Positions 1 to 6,888 of a stretch of DNA of 12,451 nt are shown here, piece after piece (within the stretch, counting starts at the first letter, position 1; each line of letters opens with the position of its first letter). The stretch spans positions 1 to 12,451 of the forward strand of contig JBBDXA010000239.1 in NCBI GenBank assembly GCA_040902585.1, read 5' to 3'. Made by a program: the position numbers and the translations under genes. Source of the stretch: JBBDXA01 sp040902585. Lineage in GTDB: Bacteria > Planctomycetota > Phycisphaerae > Phycisphaerales > Phycisphaeraceae. The notes beneath the pieces were generated by a model, which was not told the origin of the DNA, did not search any database, and saw nothing but the letters and a program-made list of their open reading frames with translations.

Positions 1-16
1 AAGACTCCGCTTACCC

Positions 17-36
17 ATGGCACCCGATGGCACCCG
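17..36. repeat. Two tandem copies of ATGGCACCCG (repeat-family fragment)
   Basis: The decamer ATGGCACCCG occurs at 17-26 and again at 27-36. Its core GGCACCCG is also the right end (TGGCACCCGAT) of the inverted-repeat element at 4060-4188, and the complement GGGTGCC occurs at 4039 and 4061. I therefore read this as a remnant or end of the same intergenic repeat family. The window starts just upstream, so the rest of the element cannot be seen. Confidence 0.45.
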
Positions 37-67
37 CCACAGAAGATGGGCACGCCGTTCAACTTTG

Positions 68-102
68 AAATGCCCCGCTTGCTTCCCATCAGCGGGGCAT
101 TT
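68..102. terminator. 12-bp perfect hairpin, terminator-like
   Basis: AAATGCCCCGCT (68-79) is exactly complementary to AGCGGGGCATTT (91-102), with an 11-base loop. A GC-rich stem flanked by A and T runs fits an intrinsic terminator usable in either direction. The T tract after the stem is short (TTTG). It probably ends transcription from a gene left of the window, before the secreted protein gene that starts at 186. Confidence 0.7.
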
Positions 103-111
103 GTCTATACT
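83..111 (+). promoter_or_regulatory. Putative sigma70-type promoter for the secreted CX4CH protein
   Basis: TTCCCA (83-88, four of six matches to TTGACA) and TATACT (106-111) are separated by 17 bases, which predicts a start near 118. The -35 box lies in the loop of the terminator hairpin at 68-102. This was found by eye, and planctomycete promoters are poorly defined. Confidence 0.35.
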
Positions 112-185
112 TCGATGGCGGTTGCCTTATGTTCATCAGGCGACCTCAGCCCTCCCCGCATTCTCCCCCCGTCGGAGGCCCACGC

Positions 186-1388
186 ATGTTTTCCCGTCTA
201 TTTCCCGCCTGCATCGTTCTTACCGTTCTTCTTGTCTTTACTTCGGGTGCTTTGGCCGCGCGCGTTGCGGTCGTCACCATGAATGACGGCAAGACGATCA
301 AGGGAGAAGTCGTCGAAGAAACAGGCGATAGCGTGGTTCTTCTGATCTCCAATGTCCGCACGCCCTTGAAGCGAAGCGACATCAAGAGTGTCGAGTTCGT
401 CAAGAGCGTCAAGGAAGAGTATGAAATCCGTCGCGCTCAGGTGGCGGATGACAACATCGATGAACGCCTCAAGCTCGCCCGCTGGCTCTATGATTCCAAG
501 GAGTACGCGCTGGCCAAAATCGAGCTCGATGACCTGGCCAAACGCGCCAAGGACAACACCACGGTGCAGTTCCTGCATCGTCTGGTGAACGAAAAAATCA
601 AGATCGACAACAAGGATCCGGTCCCCGTAGGACCCAACGATCCGGTCAATCCGAAGATCGATGTGCCCGGCGCTCTTCCCACCAAGCGCCTGACCGAGGG
701 GGACATCAACACCATTCGCGTCTACGAACTGGACGAATCGAAAGACCCCAGGGTCATCATTCCTCCGAAGGTGCTGGACAAGTTCATGGAAGAATTTGCC
801 AACGATGAGAAGATGCCCAGAGGTGCCCGCGACCGCGCCAAGTTCAAAGCATCGAAGGGACTGGATCAGCTCAAGATGATGTTTGAACTGGGCGCTCGTC
901 AGTATTACTCCGACGTCATCGTCCGCGATGATCCGCCCGCCATCCGTGAATTCCGCAACCTGCATCGCAACTACGTGCTCGCCTACTGCGCCACGGCCGA
1001 GTGTCACGGCGGTGCCAATGCCGGCAAGCTGTTCCTTTTCACCGGCCAGCCCACCAGCGATGAAACGGTCCACACCAACTTCTACTCGCTGACGCAGTTC
1101 TCCACCAAGTCGGCGTACATGATCGATCGCGATTTCCCCGAGAAGTCACTCATCGTTCAGTTCGGCTTGCCTCGCGACCGTGCCATCTTCCCCCATCCGG
1201 ATGTTCAGGGCTGGAAGGCCAGCATGGTCCGAGGCGATAAAGATCCGACTCACAACCTGCTCGTGGAATGGCTCAAGGGGCTGTACCGCCCGACGCCCAA
1301 GTACGGCATCAGCTACGCCGTTCCGACGGTGGCATCGCCCGTCAAAGCCCCAGCTCCCAAGGCTCCCGACATTCCCGCCCCGAAGTAA
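186..1388 (+). CDS. Secreted cytochrome-c-like protein with a CX4CH motif, function unknown
   Basis: This is a 400-residue protein. I chose the ATG at 186 because GGAGG (174-178) lies 7 bases upstream and a clean Sec signal peptide follows (MFSRLFPAC, hydrophobic stretch, GALAA). The in-frame ATG at 129 would add 19 Pro-rich residues before the signal. Mature residues about 25-80 form a small beta-rich, Sm-like segment (MNDGKTIKGEVVEETGDSV), followed by an alpha-helical part. C268-ATAE-C273-H274 within YCATAECHGG resembles the haem site of planctomycete cytochrome c domains, but four residues rather than two separate the cysteines. Downstream residues ending in FPHPDV (near 336) match the style of those domains. 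The tail is rich in Ala, Pro and Lys. It probably acts outside the cytoplasm. Haem binding is inference, and no pathway can be assigned. The next gene is a lipoprotein on the same strand, 149 bases downstream. Confidence 0.8.
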   Translation: MFSRLFPACIVLTVLLVFTSGALAARVAVVTMNDGKTIKGEVVEETGDSVVLLISNVRTPLKRSDIKSVEFVKSVKEEYEIRRAQVADDNIDERLKLARWLYDSKEYALAKIELDDLAKRAKDNTTVQFLHRLVNEKIKIDNKDPVPVGPNDPVNPKIDVPGALPTKRLTEGDINTIRVYELDESKDPRVIIPPKVLDKFMEEFANDEKMPRGARDRAKFKASKGLDQLKMMFELGARQYYSDVIVRDDPPAIREFRNLHRNYVLAYCATAECHGGANAGKLFLFTGQPTSDETVHTNFYSLTQFSTKSAYMIDRDFPEKSLIVQFGLPRDRAIFPHPDVQGWKASMVRGDKDPTHNLLVEWLKGLYRPTPKYGISYAVPTVASPVKAPAPKAPDIPAPK

Positions 1389-1537
1389 CGCGGCCGATTC
1401 GAGCACGCTTTCGACACCCTGCGTTTTCGAGTATTCTCTGGCAGGTTGGCTCTGGTCACGAGCCGGTTCCCTCCACGGGCGCGGGTCGGTAAACTCACCC
1501 GCCTGTGCGACTAAAGTCCCTCAACAGGAGTGTCCCC

Positions 1538-3106
1538 GTGCATCGACTCTGTCTGCTTCTGGTCGCCCTCATGGCCCTCACGGCCTGCGCCGAAAACCAG
1601 GTCGCGGTCACGACTCAGGACGCCCGCGAAAAGTTCCTCACGTCCGTCGAACTCGTGCAGCTCGTTCAGTTGGTGTACACGCCGACGACCAAGCGCACCG
1701 AGCGGCTCACGGCAATGAACAAGTACCAGTCCTTCGGGCTGGATACGCTTCCCCCCGACGCGAAGACCGCCATCACGCAGGCCAAGGATTACGAGTCCTA
1801 CCGCGCTGCCGTGCTCGCCGCCGCCACGACTCAACTTAAGTCCCTGCTGACTCAGGGCCCCACTTCGCAGCAGGTCTCCGCCCATCACCTGCTCGCTCAG
1901 ATTGAAACGCTCCAGTCCAGCGTGCTTCGCCGCGACGCGATTCTCGCCGGCGACAAGCTCGCCAACGAAGCGGCGATCCTCGTCGCTACCACGCGCAACA
2001 TTGATCGCGCCTTGGCGATGGCGCGGCAATACAACACGGATGATGCCGCCATCGTCGCCAAGCTTCAGGAAGACAAGACCAAGGTCGATGCGGAGCTGGC
2101 CAGCCTCGAACAGCAGGTCACCACGCTCAAGGGTGAACTGGCCACGCAGAACGGGCTGATCACGGAGTTCGAGAAGATCCGCGACGATGCCTTCAAGAAA
2201 GCTTCCGGCCTCCGCGCCCAGGCGTTCACGCTCAAGGGACAGGAACAGTACGACCTGCACATCGCCGCGATCGAATCGGACCGCGAAGGCTACGCCGCCG
2301 ACAGAAAGGTGGCTGACGCCACGGTCGCCCGCAACCAGATTTTCACGCCGATGCGTGAGGTCGAAATGGTCGATCCCGACACGCAGAGAAAAACGAAGGT
2401 TACGATTCCGCCGTTCGGCAAGCTGGTGATCGCCGAGGCGGACCTGGCGATGTACGAGGCGTGGAGCAAGGGCATTCTCTCAGCGATGAGTGACTCCGGC
2501 TCGCGCAAGGCCACGCTGGCGAACGTGCAGTCCGCGGTGAACAAGCGGGTGGATGAGACGATCAGCGGCCGCTTCATGCCTGCATTCCGCACCGTCGCCA
2601 AGTCGTATAAGGAATCCATCGAAGGGCCGATCGACAGTTCGATTGCTCACGCCGGTGAGGCGGTCACACTCGCCAATGCCGCCGAGAAGAAGGCCCCCGC
2701 CGAGTCGAAGACCGAGGCGAAGATGTGGATGCTCGACGCCAACGTCGAGAAGCTCAGCGCTCTGGCGGACGGCATGATCTGCACCAGCACCATCGGCGGC
2801 ATGCTCAAGTCCGTCCTCGTCCGCGGCGACAAGATGCTCGGCTCGGAAGCGACTGAACTCAAAGATCTGGTCGCCGCACTGGAAACCAAGAACGCGGCCT
2901 ATCACACCGAAGCGGTGACCATTCTCAGCAACGTCAAGACGCTCTACGGCGATGCCATGCTCTCCAACTTCACCGGTGAGAGTCCGCTGGAACTGGCGCG
3001 GGCCGCCCGCATCAAGTCCGTCAAGACGCTGGTGGCCACCATCACCGACAAGCTTTCCAAGCACGCGCTGGGCGGCAGTGCCGCTGCCGGCACAGGTGCC
3101 GAGTAA
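1538..3106 (+). CDS. Coiled-coil lipoprotein of unknown function
   Basis: This is a 522-residue protein. The GTG at 1538 is preferred because AGGAG (1526-1530) is 7 bases upstream and the product then begins with a compact lipoprotein signal, MHRLCLLLVALMALTAC. LTAC is a lipobox with the lipidated cysteine at residue 17. The frame is open back to 1505, but that extension lacks a ribosome site. Residues about 170-265 are charged and heptad-like (KVDAELASLEQQVTTLKGEL and onward), predicting a long coiled coil. The rest is mostly helical and Ala-rich, and no enzyme motif was recognised. It is probably anchored in a membrane and faces the periplasm. The secreted CX4CH protein gene lies upstream on the same strand. 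The 149-base gap holds no strong terminator, so co-transcription is possible. The downstream neighbour converges on it. Confidence 0.8.
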   Translation: MHRLCLLLVALMALTACAENQVAVTTQDAREKFLTSVELVQLVQLVYTPTTKRTERLTAMNKYQSFGLDTLPPDAKTAITQAKDYESYRAAVLAAATTQLKSLLTQGPTSQQVSAHHLLAQIETLQSSVLRRDAILAGDKLANEAAILVATTRNIDRALAMARQYNTDDAAIVAKLQEDKTKVDAELASLEQQVTTLKGELATQNGLITEFEKIRDDAFKKASGLRAQAFTLKGQEQYDLHIAAIESDREGYAADRKVADATVARNQIFTPMREVEMVDPDTQRKTKVTIPPFGKLVIAEADLAMYEAWSKGILSAMSDSGSRKATLANVQSAVNKRVDETISGRFMPAFRTVAKSYKESIEGPIDSSIAHAGEAVTLANAAEKKAPAESKTEAKMWMLDANVEKLSALADGMICTSTIGGMLKSVLVRGDKMLGSEATELKDLVAALETKNAAYHTEAVTILSNVKTLYGDAMLSNFTGESPLELARAARIKSVKTLVATITDKLSKHALGGSAAAGTGAE

Positions 3107-3149
3107 GCAACCGATCACGCCCGATTCAAACCTGCTGATGTCGCCCTGA

Positions 3150-3974
3150 TCAACCCGCCTTTACGGGGTTGGTCAGCTTGCCGACCTTTTCCACCTCCAC
3201 CGTCACCTGATCGCCTGCCTTCAAGAAGGCCGGCGGATTCCGCGCGAAGCCCACGCCCGGCGGCGTGCCCGTCAGGATGATCGTGCCCGGCAGCAGCGTC
3301 GTGTCGCGACTGAGAAAACTCACCAGCGTTCGCACGGGAAAAATCATGTCATCCGTGCAGCCGTCCTGCATCCGGTTGCCGTCGATCGTCGTCGTGAGCT
3401 TGAGTGCCTGCGGGTCAGCGATCGAATCATCACCTCCGCCGGCGGTAACGATGGCAGGCCCCAGCGGGCAGAAGGTGTCAAAGCTCTTGCCGCGAATCCA
3501 CTGCCCGCCGCCGCCGTTGCGCTGCCACTTGCGGGCGGAGACATCGTTAGCCGCGGTGTAGCCCAGCACGTAGCTGAGGGCATCCGCTTCGCTCACATCG
3601 CGGGCCTTCTTGCCGATGACAATCGCCAGTTCACACTCATAGTCCACCTCCGGCCCCTGGTTGCACGTCTTGGGCAGCAGGATGGCGTCGCCCGGATTCG
3701 TCGCGCAGGTGGTCGGTTTCATGAAGACCACGGGGTTCTCGGGGATGGGGCTGTTGGATTCTTTGGCGTGCTCCCGGTAGTTCAAGCCGATGCAGAAGAT
3801 ATTGACCGGCGAAAGGGGGGCGAGCAGGCGGGCGATCCGGGCGGTTTTCCCGGTCGGTTTGAGGCCGCCAAACAGGTCGCCGTCCAGAAGCTGGGCCTGG
3901 GCGGGAATGTCGCCTGCCGGAATCTGCCCGAGGTGGATTTGCCCTTGATCGTCAGAAAATCGTACAATGCGCAT
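3150..3974 (-). CDS. Fumarylacetoacetate hydrolase (FAH) family protein
   Basis: This 274-residue cytosolic enzyme belongs to the FAH / 2-hydroxyhepta-2,4-diene-1,7-dioate isomerase superfamily, whose members cleave or isomerise beta-keto or enol acids with a divalent metal. The N-terminal about 55 residues form the small FAH_N-like domain. The catalytic fold starts at IFCIGLNYREHAKE (59-72), where H69 and E72 match the family lid dyad. E113 and E115 (VDYECELAIVIG) and D144 (AANDVSAR) match the metal ligands. GKSFDTFCPLGPAIVT and TGTPPGVG are further signatures. The ATG at 3974 has GGAG on its own strand 8 bases upstream. An in-frame ATG at 4001 would add nine residues and lacks this support. 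The true substrate cannot be read from sequence. It is transcribed divergently from accD and converges with the lipoprotein gene, with 43 bases between stops. Confidence 0.93.
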   Translation of the reverse strand: MRIVRFSDDQGQIHLGQIPAGDIPAQAQLLDGDLFGGLKPTGKTARIARLLAPLSPVNIFCIGLNYREHAKESNSPIPENPVVFMKPTTCATNPGDAILLPKTCNQGPEVDYECELAIVIGKKARDVSEADALSYVLGYTAANDVSARKWQRNGGGGQWIRGKSFDTFCPLGPAIVTAGGGDDSIADPQALKLTTTIDGNRMQDGCTDDMIFPVRTLVSFLSRDTTLLPGTIILTGTPPGVGFARNPPAFLKAGDQVTVEVEKVGKLTNPVKAG

Positions 3975-4059
3975 GCGTAGGACTCCGTGAAAGTCGTTCA
4001 TCCGTTCGAGGGCTGCACAGCGTAGTAGAGTACTCGATGGGTGCCGCGGTCGGCGAGGC

Positions 4060-4188
4060 CGGGTGCCACGGGTCGGCGAGGTCCGCCGAGCAGACCCGTG
4101 CCCAACGCCCGCGCCCGCTGAATGACAGGATTGCGCACCAACTCCGCACGGGTCTTCGTCGCAAAGCCTCCTCGACCCGTGGCACCCG
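4060..4188. repeat. Inverted-repeat element with 16-bp arms and two internal hairpins
   Basis: The 16-mer at 4060-4075 (CGGGTGCCACGGGTCG) is exactly complementary to 4173-4188. Inside, CACGGGTC/GACCCGTG alternates four times: 4067-4074 (+), 4093-4100 (-), 4147-4154 (+) and 4174-4181 (-). These form two hairpins with the same stem. The first is extended by TCGGCG/CGCCGA. A degenerate direct copy of the left arm precedes it at 4039-4058. The architecture resembles a REP/BIME pair or a very small MITE. No target duplication or ORF is visible. It lies between the divergent FAH and accD genes. Confidence 0.7.
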
Positions 4189-4192
4189 ATCT

Positions 4193-4248
4193 CCTGTTTC
4201 CTGATTCCTGACCCCCGTCCCCTGACCCCTGACCCCTGACCCCTCTCC
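4193..4248. repeat. Heptamer tandem array, eight units of CCTGAYY type
   Basis: Eight consecutive 7-base units can be read in phase: CCTGTTT, CCTGATT, CCTGACC, CCCGTCC, then three CCTGACC, then CCTCTCC. The array ends 27 bases before the accD start, so it lies in or next to its 5' leader. It recalls the short tandemly repeated heptamers (STRR) described in cyanobacteria. A second heptamer array with a different unit sits upstream of the isomerase at 7095-7179. Confidence 0.75.
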
Positions 4249-4275
4249 CATCCCATGCCTACCAAAGGAATTCCC

Positions 4276-5163
4276 ATGTCCCAGGCGCCCGGTTCGGGCT
4301 CGAATCCCGCCAGCGTGGCCGGCACCGTCGGCGACCCGCGTACCTGGTACCAGGCTGTTGATATGTCCAAACGCGAAATCCCCGAAGGTCTGTGGATGCG
4401 CTGCCCCGCCTGCGGCGCGATGCTCTATCGCAAGAACGTCGAGCAGAACAAGCAGGTCTGCCCCGAGTGTCAGCATCACTTCCGCATCGGCGCGGATGAA
4501 CGCGTGAAGCTGCTGTGCGACCCCGACAGTTTCGAGGCCCTGTGGGAAGACCTCGCCCCGTCCGATACGCTCGGCTTCGTCGACCTGAAACCCTACAAAG
4601 ACCGCCTCGTATCCGAAGCGAAGAAGAACGGGCACCACGACGCATGTCTGACCGGCAAAGGCTACATCAAAGGCCGCGGCGTGGTGCTGGCGTGCCTCGA
4701 CAGCCGCTTCATGATGGGCTCGATGGGCGCGGTCGTCGGCGAGAAGATCACCCGGGCGATCGAACTGGCCATCGAAACGGATCGGCCGCTGATCATCGTC
4801 TCCTGCTCCGGCGGCGCCCGCATGCAGGAGAGCGCGATCTCCCTCATGCAGATGGCCAAGACCTCCGCGGCCCTCGCCCGCCTCGACGATGCGAAGGGCC
4901 TGTTCATCTCCGTCCTCACCGATCCGACCACCGGCGGCGTCACCGCCTCCTACGCCATGCTCGGCGATCTCATCCTCGCCGAACCCAAGGCCCTCATCGG
5001 CTTCGCCGGTCCGCGCGTCATCGCCAACACCGTGCGCCAGGAACTGCCCGAAGGTTTTCAGAGGGCCGAGCATCTGCTGGCTAAGGGGTTCATCGATCGC
5101 GTGGTGCATCGCAATGATCTGAGGAATGAGATCAGTCGCATTATCGATTACGCCGGGAAGTAA
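4276..5163 (+). CDS. accD: Acetyl-CoA carboxylase carboxyltransferase subunit beta
   Basis: AccD pairs with AccA to form the carboxyltransferase that moves CO2 from biotin on AccB to acetyl-CoA, giving malonyl-CoA for fatty acid synthesis. The ATG at 4276 (295 residues) has AAGGA at 4265-4269, 6 bases upstream. An ATG at 4255 would add seven residues. A four-cysteine zinc ribbon is intact: C43, C46, C62, C65 (RCPACG ... VCPEC). The crotonase-like core shows GGARMQESAISLMQMAKTSA, TDPTTGGVTASYAMLGD and GPRVIANTVRQELPEGFQ, all typical of AccD. Length is normal for the family. accA is not in the window, so the two subunits are encoded apart or just elsewhere. Upstream lies a repeat-rich leader, and downstream a strong terminator separates it from a convergent gene. 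Confidence 0.97.
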   Translation: MSQAPGSGSNPASVAGTVGDPRTWYQAVDMSKREIPEGLWMRCPACGAMLYRKNVEQNKQVCPECQHHFRIGADERVKLLCDPDSFEALWEDLAPSDTLGFVDLKPYKDRLVSEAKKNGHHDACLTGKGYIKGRGVVLACLDSRFMMGSMGAVVGEKITRAIELAIETDRPLIIVSCSGGARMQESAISLMQMAKTSAALARLDDAKGLFISVLTDPTTGGVTASYAMLGDLILAEPKALIGFAGPRVIANTVRQELPEGFQRAEHLLAKGFIDRVVHRNDLRNEISRIIDYAGK

Positions 5164-5177
5164 GCCGCTTGCGGCTT
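5162..5177 (+). terminator. Short GC hairpin overlapping the accD stop codon
   Basis: AAGCCG and CGGCTT pair around a CTTG loop. The first bases belong to the TAA stop of accD. There is no T tract, so it is probably a 3'-end stabilising hairpin next to the main terminator at 5192-5231, not a terminator on its own. Confidence 0.45.
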
Positions 5178-5191
5178 CGCAATTCACCTCC

Positions 5192-5231
5192 AAATGAAAA
5201 AACGCCGCGAAGCCGCGGCGCCTTTTCATTT
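5192..5231. terminator. Bidirectional intrinsic terminator between accD and a convergent gene
   Basis: CGCCGCG (5203-5209) and CGCGGCG (5214-5220) pair around an AAGC loop. After an AA/CC mismatch the stem continues as AAATGAAAA (5192-5200) with TTTTCATTT (5223-5231). Each strand therefore has a GC stem followed by a T-rich tract, fitting termination of accD from the left and of the small gene at 5272-5505 from the right. Confidence 0.85.
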
Positions 5232-5271
5232 TCAGATTGTCCCATCGTGCCCCGTGCGCCGTCGCCGTCCG

Positions 5272-5505
5272 TCAGGCCACTTCACTCTTCGGATCAGCCG
5301 CGTGAACTTCAAGTTCAGTCACCAGCAGCAGATCGAGGATACTGAAGCTGTCGTTCTCGCCATGCACCACGATGGTTCGGCCGGTGGGTGAGCGGGATAC
5401 GAAGTCGCGATGTTTGACCAGAAACACCCGTCCGTCGCCCATATGGATCGTGAACGGACGAAACGGCGTCGCATGCAGCACGTTCTTGAACTGCTCGATT
5501 GTCAT
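5272..5505 (-). CDS. Small conserved protein of unknown function (PFRPFTIHMGDGR core)
   Basis: This 77-residue cytosolic protein starts MTIEQFKNVLHATPFRPFTIHMGDGR and continues through FVSRSPTGRTIVVHGENDSFSILDLLLVTELEVH. From memory, the pattern of PFRPF, a beta hairpin, HxDFxSRSPTGR and a Leu-rich end matches a small family common in Planctomycetota and relatives. I know of no established function. It has no signal peptide, membrane segment or Cys cluster. No Shine-Dalgarno sequence precedes the ATG. Instead a TATGAT box ends 6 bases before it, suggesting a leaderless transcript. It converges with accD across a bidirectional terminator. Confidence 0.82.
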   Translation of the reverse strand: MTIEQFKNVLHATPFRPFTIHMGDGRVFLVKHRDFVSRSPTGRTIVVHGENDSFSILDLLLVTELEVHAADPKSEVA

Positions 5506-5511
5506 AATTCA

Positions 5512-5540
5512 ATCATATCTCGAGATTTCCGCTTTGCCCA
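5512..5540 (-). promoter_or_regulatory. Leaderless-type promoter of the small PFRPF protein
   Basis: On the minus strand, TGGGCA (5540-5535, four of six matches to TTGACA) and TATGAT (5517-5512) are separated by 17 bases. The start codon ATG (5505-5503) begins 7 bases after the last T of the -10 box, exactly where transcription should start. No ribosome-binding sequence fits between them. Confidence 0.5.
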
Positions 5541-5542
5541 CC

Positions 5543-5577
5543 GCGGGGCGGGATGATTTTCAACGACTCCGCCCCGT
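5543..5577 (-). terminator. GC-rich hairpin after the Gfo/Idh/MocA gene
   Basis: CGGGGCGG (5544-5551) and CCGCCCCG (5569-5576) are perfectly complementary, with G-T pairs extending both ends and a 15-base loop. It lies 16 bases past the stop of the minus-strand oxidoreductase gene. No T tract follows on that strand, so it may act as a 3'-end barrier or a weak terminator. It also lies close upstream of the small gene's -35 box. Confidence 0.5.
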
Positions 5578-5592
5578 CGTAATGGCATCGAT

Positions 5593-6888
5593 TCACACCA
5601 CCTTCGTGATGCCCGGGATCGCCACGGGCTCGACCTCATTGTCGCCCCATTTGTAGCCGCCCTTGGGGGACAGATCCTGCTTGCTCGCCATGAGCGCTTC
5701 CCAGGTGATCTTCTTGCCGGTGTAGGCCGCCTCGCGACCCATGATGCCCATGAGCGTGCTCTGGCACATGTAGTCGCCGTTGTAGATCGGCTTGCCGACG
5801 CGGATCGACTTGAAGAGTTCATCGTGCTCGTTCTGGTACATGTTGTCGCCGGGGATGCGCTTGACGCGGAAAATCTTGCCGTTGTTGTACTTGATGTAGT
5901 GGCCCTGGAGATTGGCCACGCCGTTTCGGCCGACAACGTAGTCGGTGATCTCGTTTTCGCAGCCGTCCATCTGCCGGCACGTGGCGTGCAGGACCACGCC
6001 GTTCTCGTACTGGAAGTGAATGGCGAAGTGATCGTAGATGTTGCCGAACTGCGGATCGTTGCGGCGGATGCGGCCGCCCGTGCCGTAGGCGGAAACCGGG
6101 TACTCGTTGTTCATCGCCCACGAGCACTTGTCGTAGCTGTGAATGTGCTGCTCGACGATGTGATCGCCGCTGAGCCAGGTGAAGTACAGCCAGTTGCGGA
6201 TCTGGTATTCCATCTCGGTCCACTCGGGCTTGCGGCCGCGGTGCCAGAGGAAGGTGGTGTAGTAGTAGGTGTGCATGGCGACGATCTCGCCGATCGCGCC
6301 TTCCTGGATGCGCTCGATCACCTGCTGCTTGCCCTTTTCATATCGATAGCACAGGCCGGACACGAGCGCCAGGCCGGCTTCCTTGGCCTTCTTGGCGGCC
6401 TCCCAGCACTTGATGGTGTTGACCGCGTCGGTGCCGACGGGCTTCTCGACGAACATGTGCTTCTTCTGCTTGACCGCTTCCTCGACCATCATCGGGCGGA
6501 AGTGAGGCGTCGTCGTCAGCAGCACGACGTCACACTCGTTGATCGCTTCCTTGTAGGAATCGAAGCCGACGAATTTTTGCACCTTCGGATCGATCTGGGC
6601 CTTCACGTCGGCGGCGTTGAGGTTGCGCAGGCTGTTGTCGATGTGATCGCCGAAGAGGTCGGCCATGGCCACAAGCTTCACGCCCTTGTCAGCATGCATC
6701 GCCTGTGACGCGGCACCGGTGCCGCGGCCGCCGCAGCCGACGAGCGCGATCTTGATCGTGTCGCTGCCCTGGGCGTGGGCGACGCGGGCAAAGGGAAGGC
6801 TGGCGGCGAGGGTCGCGGCCGTGGCGCCGGCGACGACCTGGCGCCGCGTCGGGCCGGTGTTGGAGGTGGGTTGGGTTGAATCGGTCAT
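5593..6888 (-). CDS. Tat-exported Gfo/Idh/MocA family oxidoreductase
   Basis: This 431-residue NAD(P)-dependent sugar or cyclitol dehydrogenase-like protein has a twin-arginine signal (T14-RRQVVAG, hydrophobic stretch, AHA with likely cleavage near residue 39), so it is exported folded with its cofactor. The Rossmann domain shows GCGGRG (51-56), an acidic D77 (AMADLF) favouring NAD over NADP, and the family signature EKP (148-150) in FVEKPVGTDA. The C-terminal Gfo/Idh domain contains LSGDHIVEQHIHSYD. AGGAG lies 10 bases before the ATG on its strand. Exported members are abundant in Planctomycetota and are linked to glycan breakdown. The substrate is unknown. It is divergent from a Tat-exported TIM-barrel isomerase, which suggests a shared pathway. 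Confidence 0.93.
   Translation of the reverse strand: MTDSTQPTSNTGPTRRQVVAGATAATLAASLPFARVAHAQGSDTIKIALVGCGGRGTGAASQAMHADKGVKLVAMADLFGDHIDNSLRNLNAADVKAQIDPKVQKFVGFDSYKEAINECDVVLLTTTPHFRPMMVEEAVKQKKHMFVEKPVGTDAVNTIKCWEAAKKAKEAGLALVSGLCYRYEKGKQQVIERIQEGAIGEIVAMHTYYYTTFLWHRGRKPEWTEMEYQIRNWLYFTWLSGDHIVEQHIHSYDKCSWAMNNEYPVSAYGTGGRIRRNDPQFGNIYDHFAIHFQYENGVVLHATCRQMDGCENEITDYVVGRNGVANLQGHYIKYNNGKIFRVKRIPGDNMYQNEHDELFKSIRVGKPIYNGDYMCQSTLMGIMGREAAYTGKKITWEALMASKQDLSPKGGYKWGDNEVEPVAIPGITKVV

Noticed and set aside
198..1073. 291-codon open frame antisense to the secreted CX4CH protein
   Set aside because: It is a frame shadow common in GC-rich coding DNA. It has no ribosome site or recognisable motif, while the plus strand has a signal peptide and a strong GGAGG.
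3952..5229. 425-codon antisense frame over accD
   Set aside because: accD is unambiguous on the plus strand with its zinc ribbon and catalytic motifs. The antisense product is low-complexity and crosses the repeat element and the terminator.
5824..6708. 294-codon plus-strand frame over the Gfo/Idh/MocA gene
   Set aside because: Val- and Asp-rich composition is typical of a complement shadow, with no motif. The minus-strand gene has Tat, Rossmann and EKP signatures.
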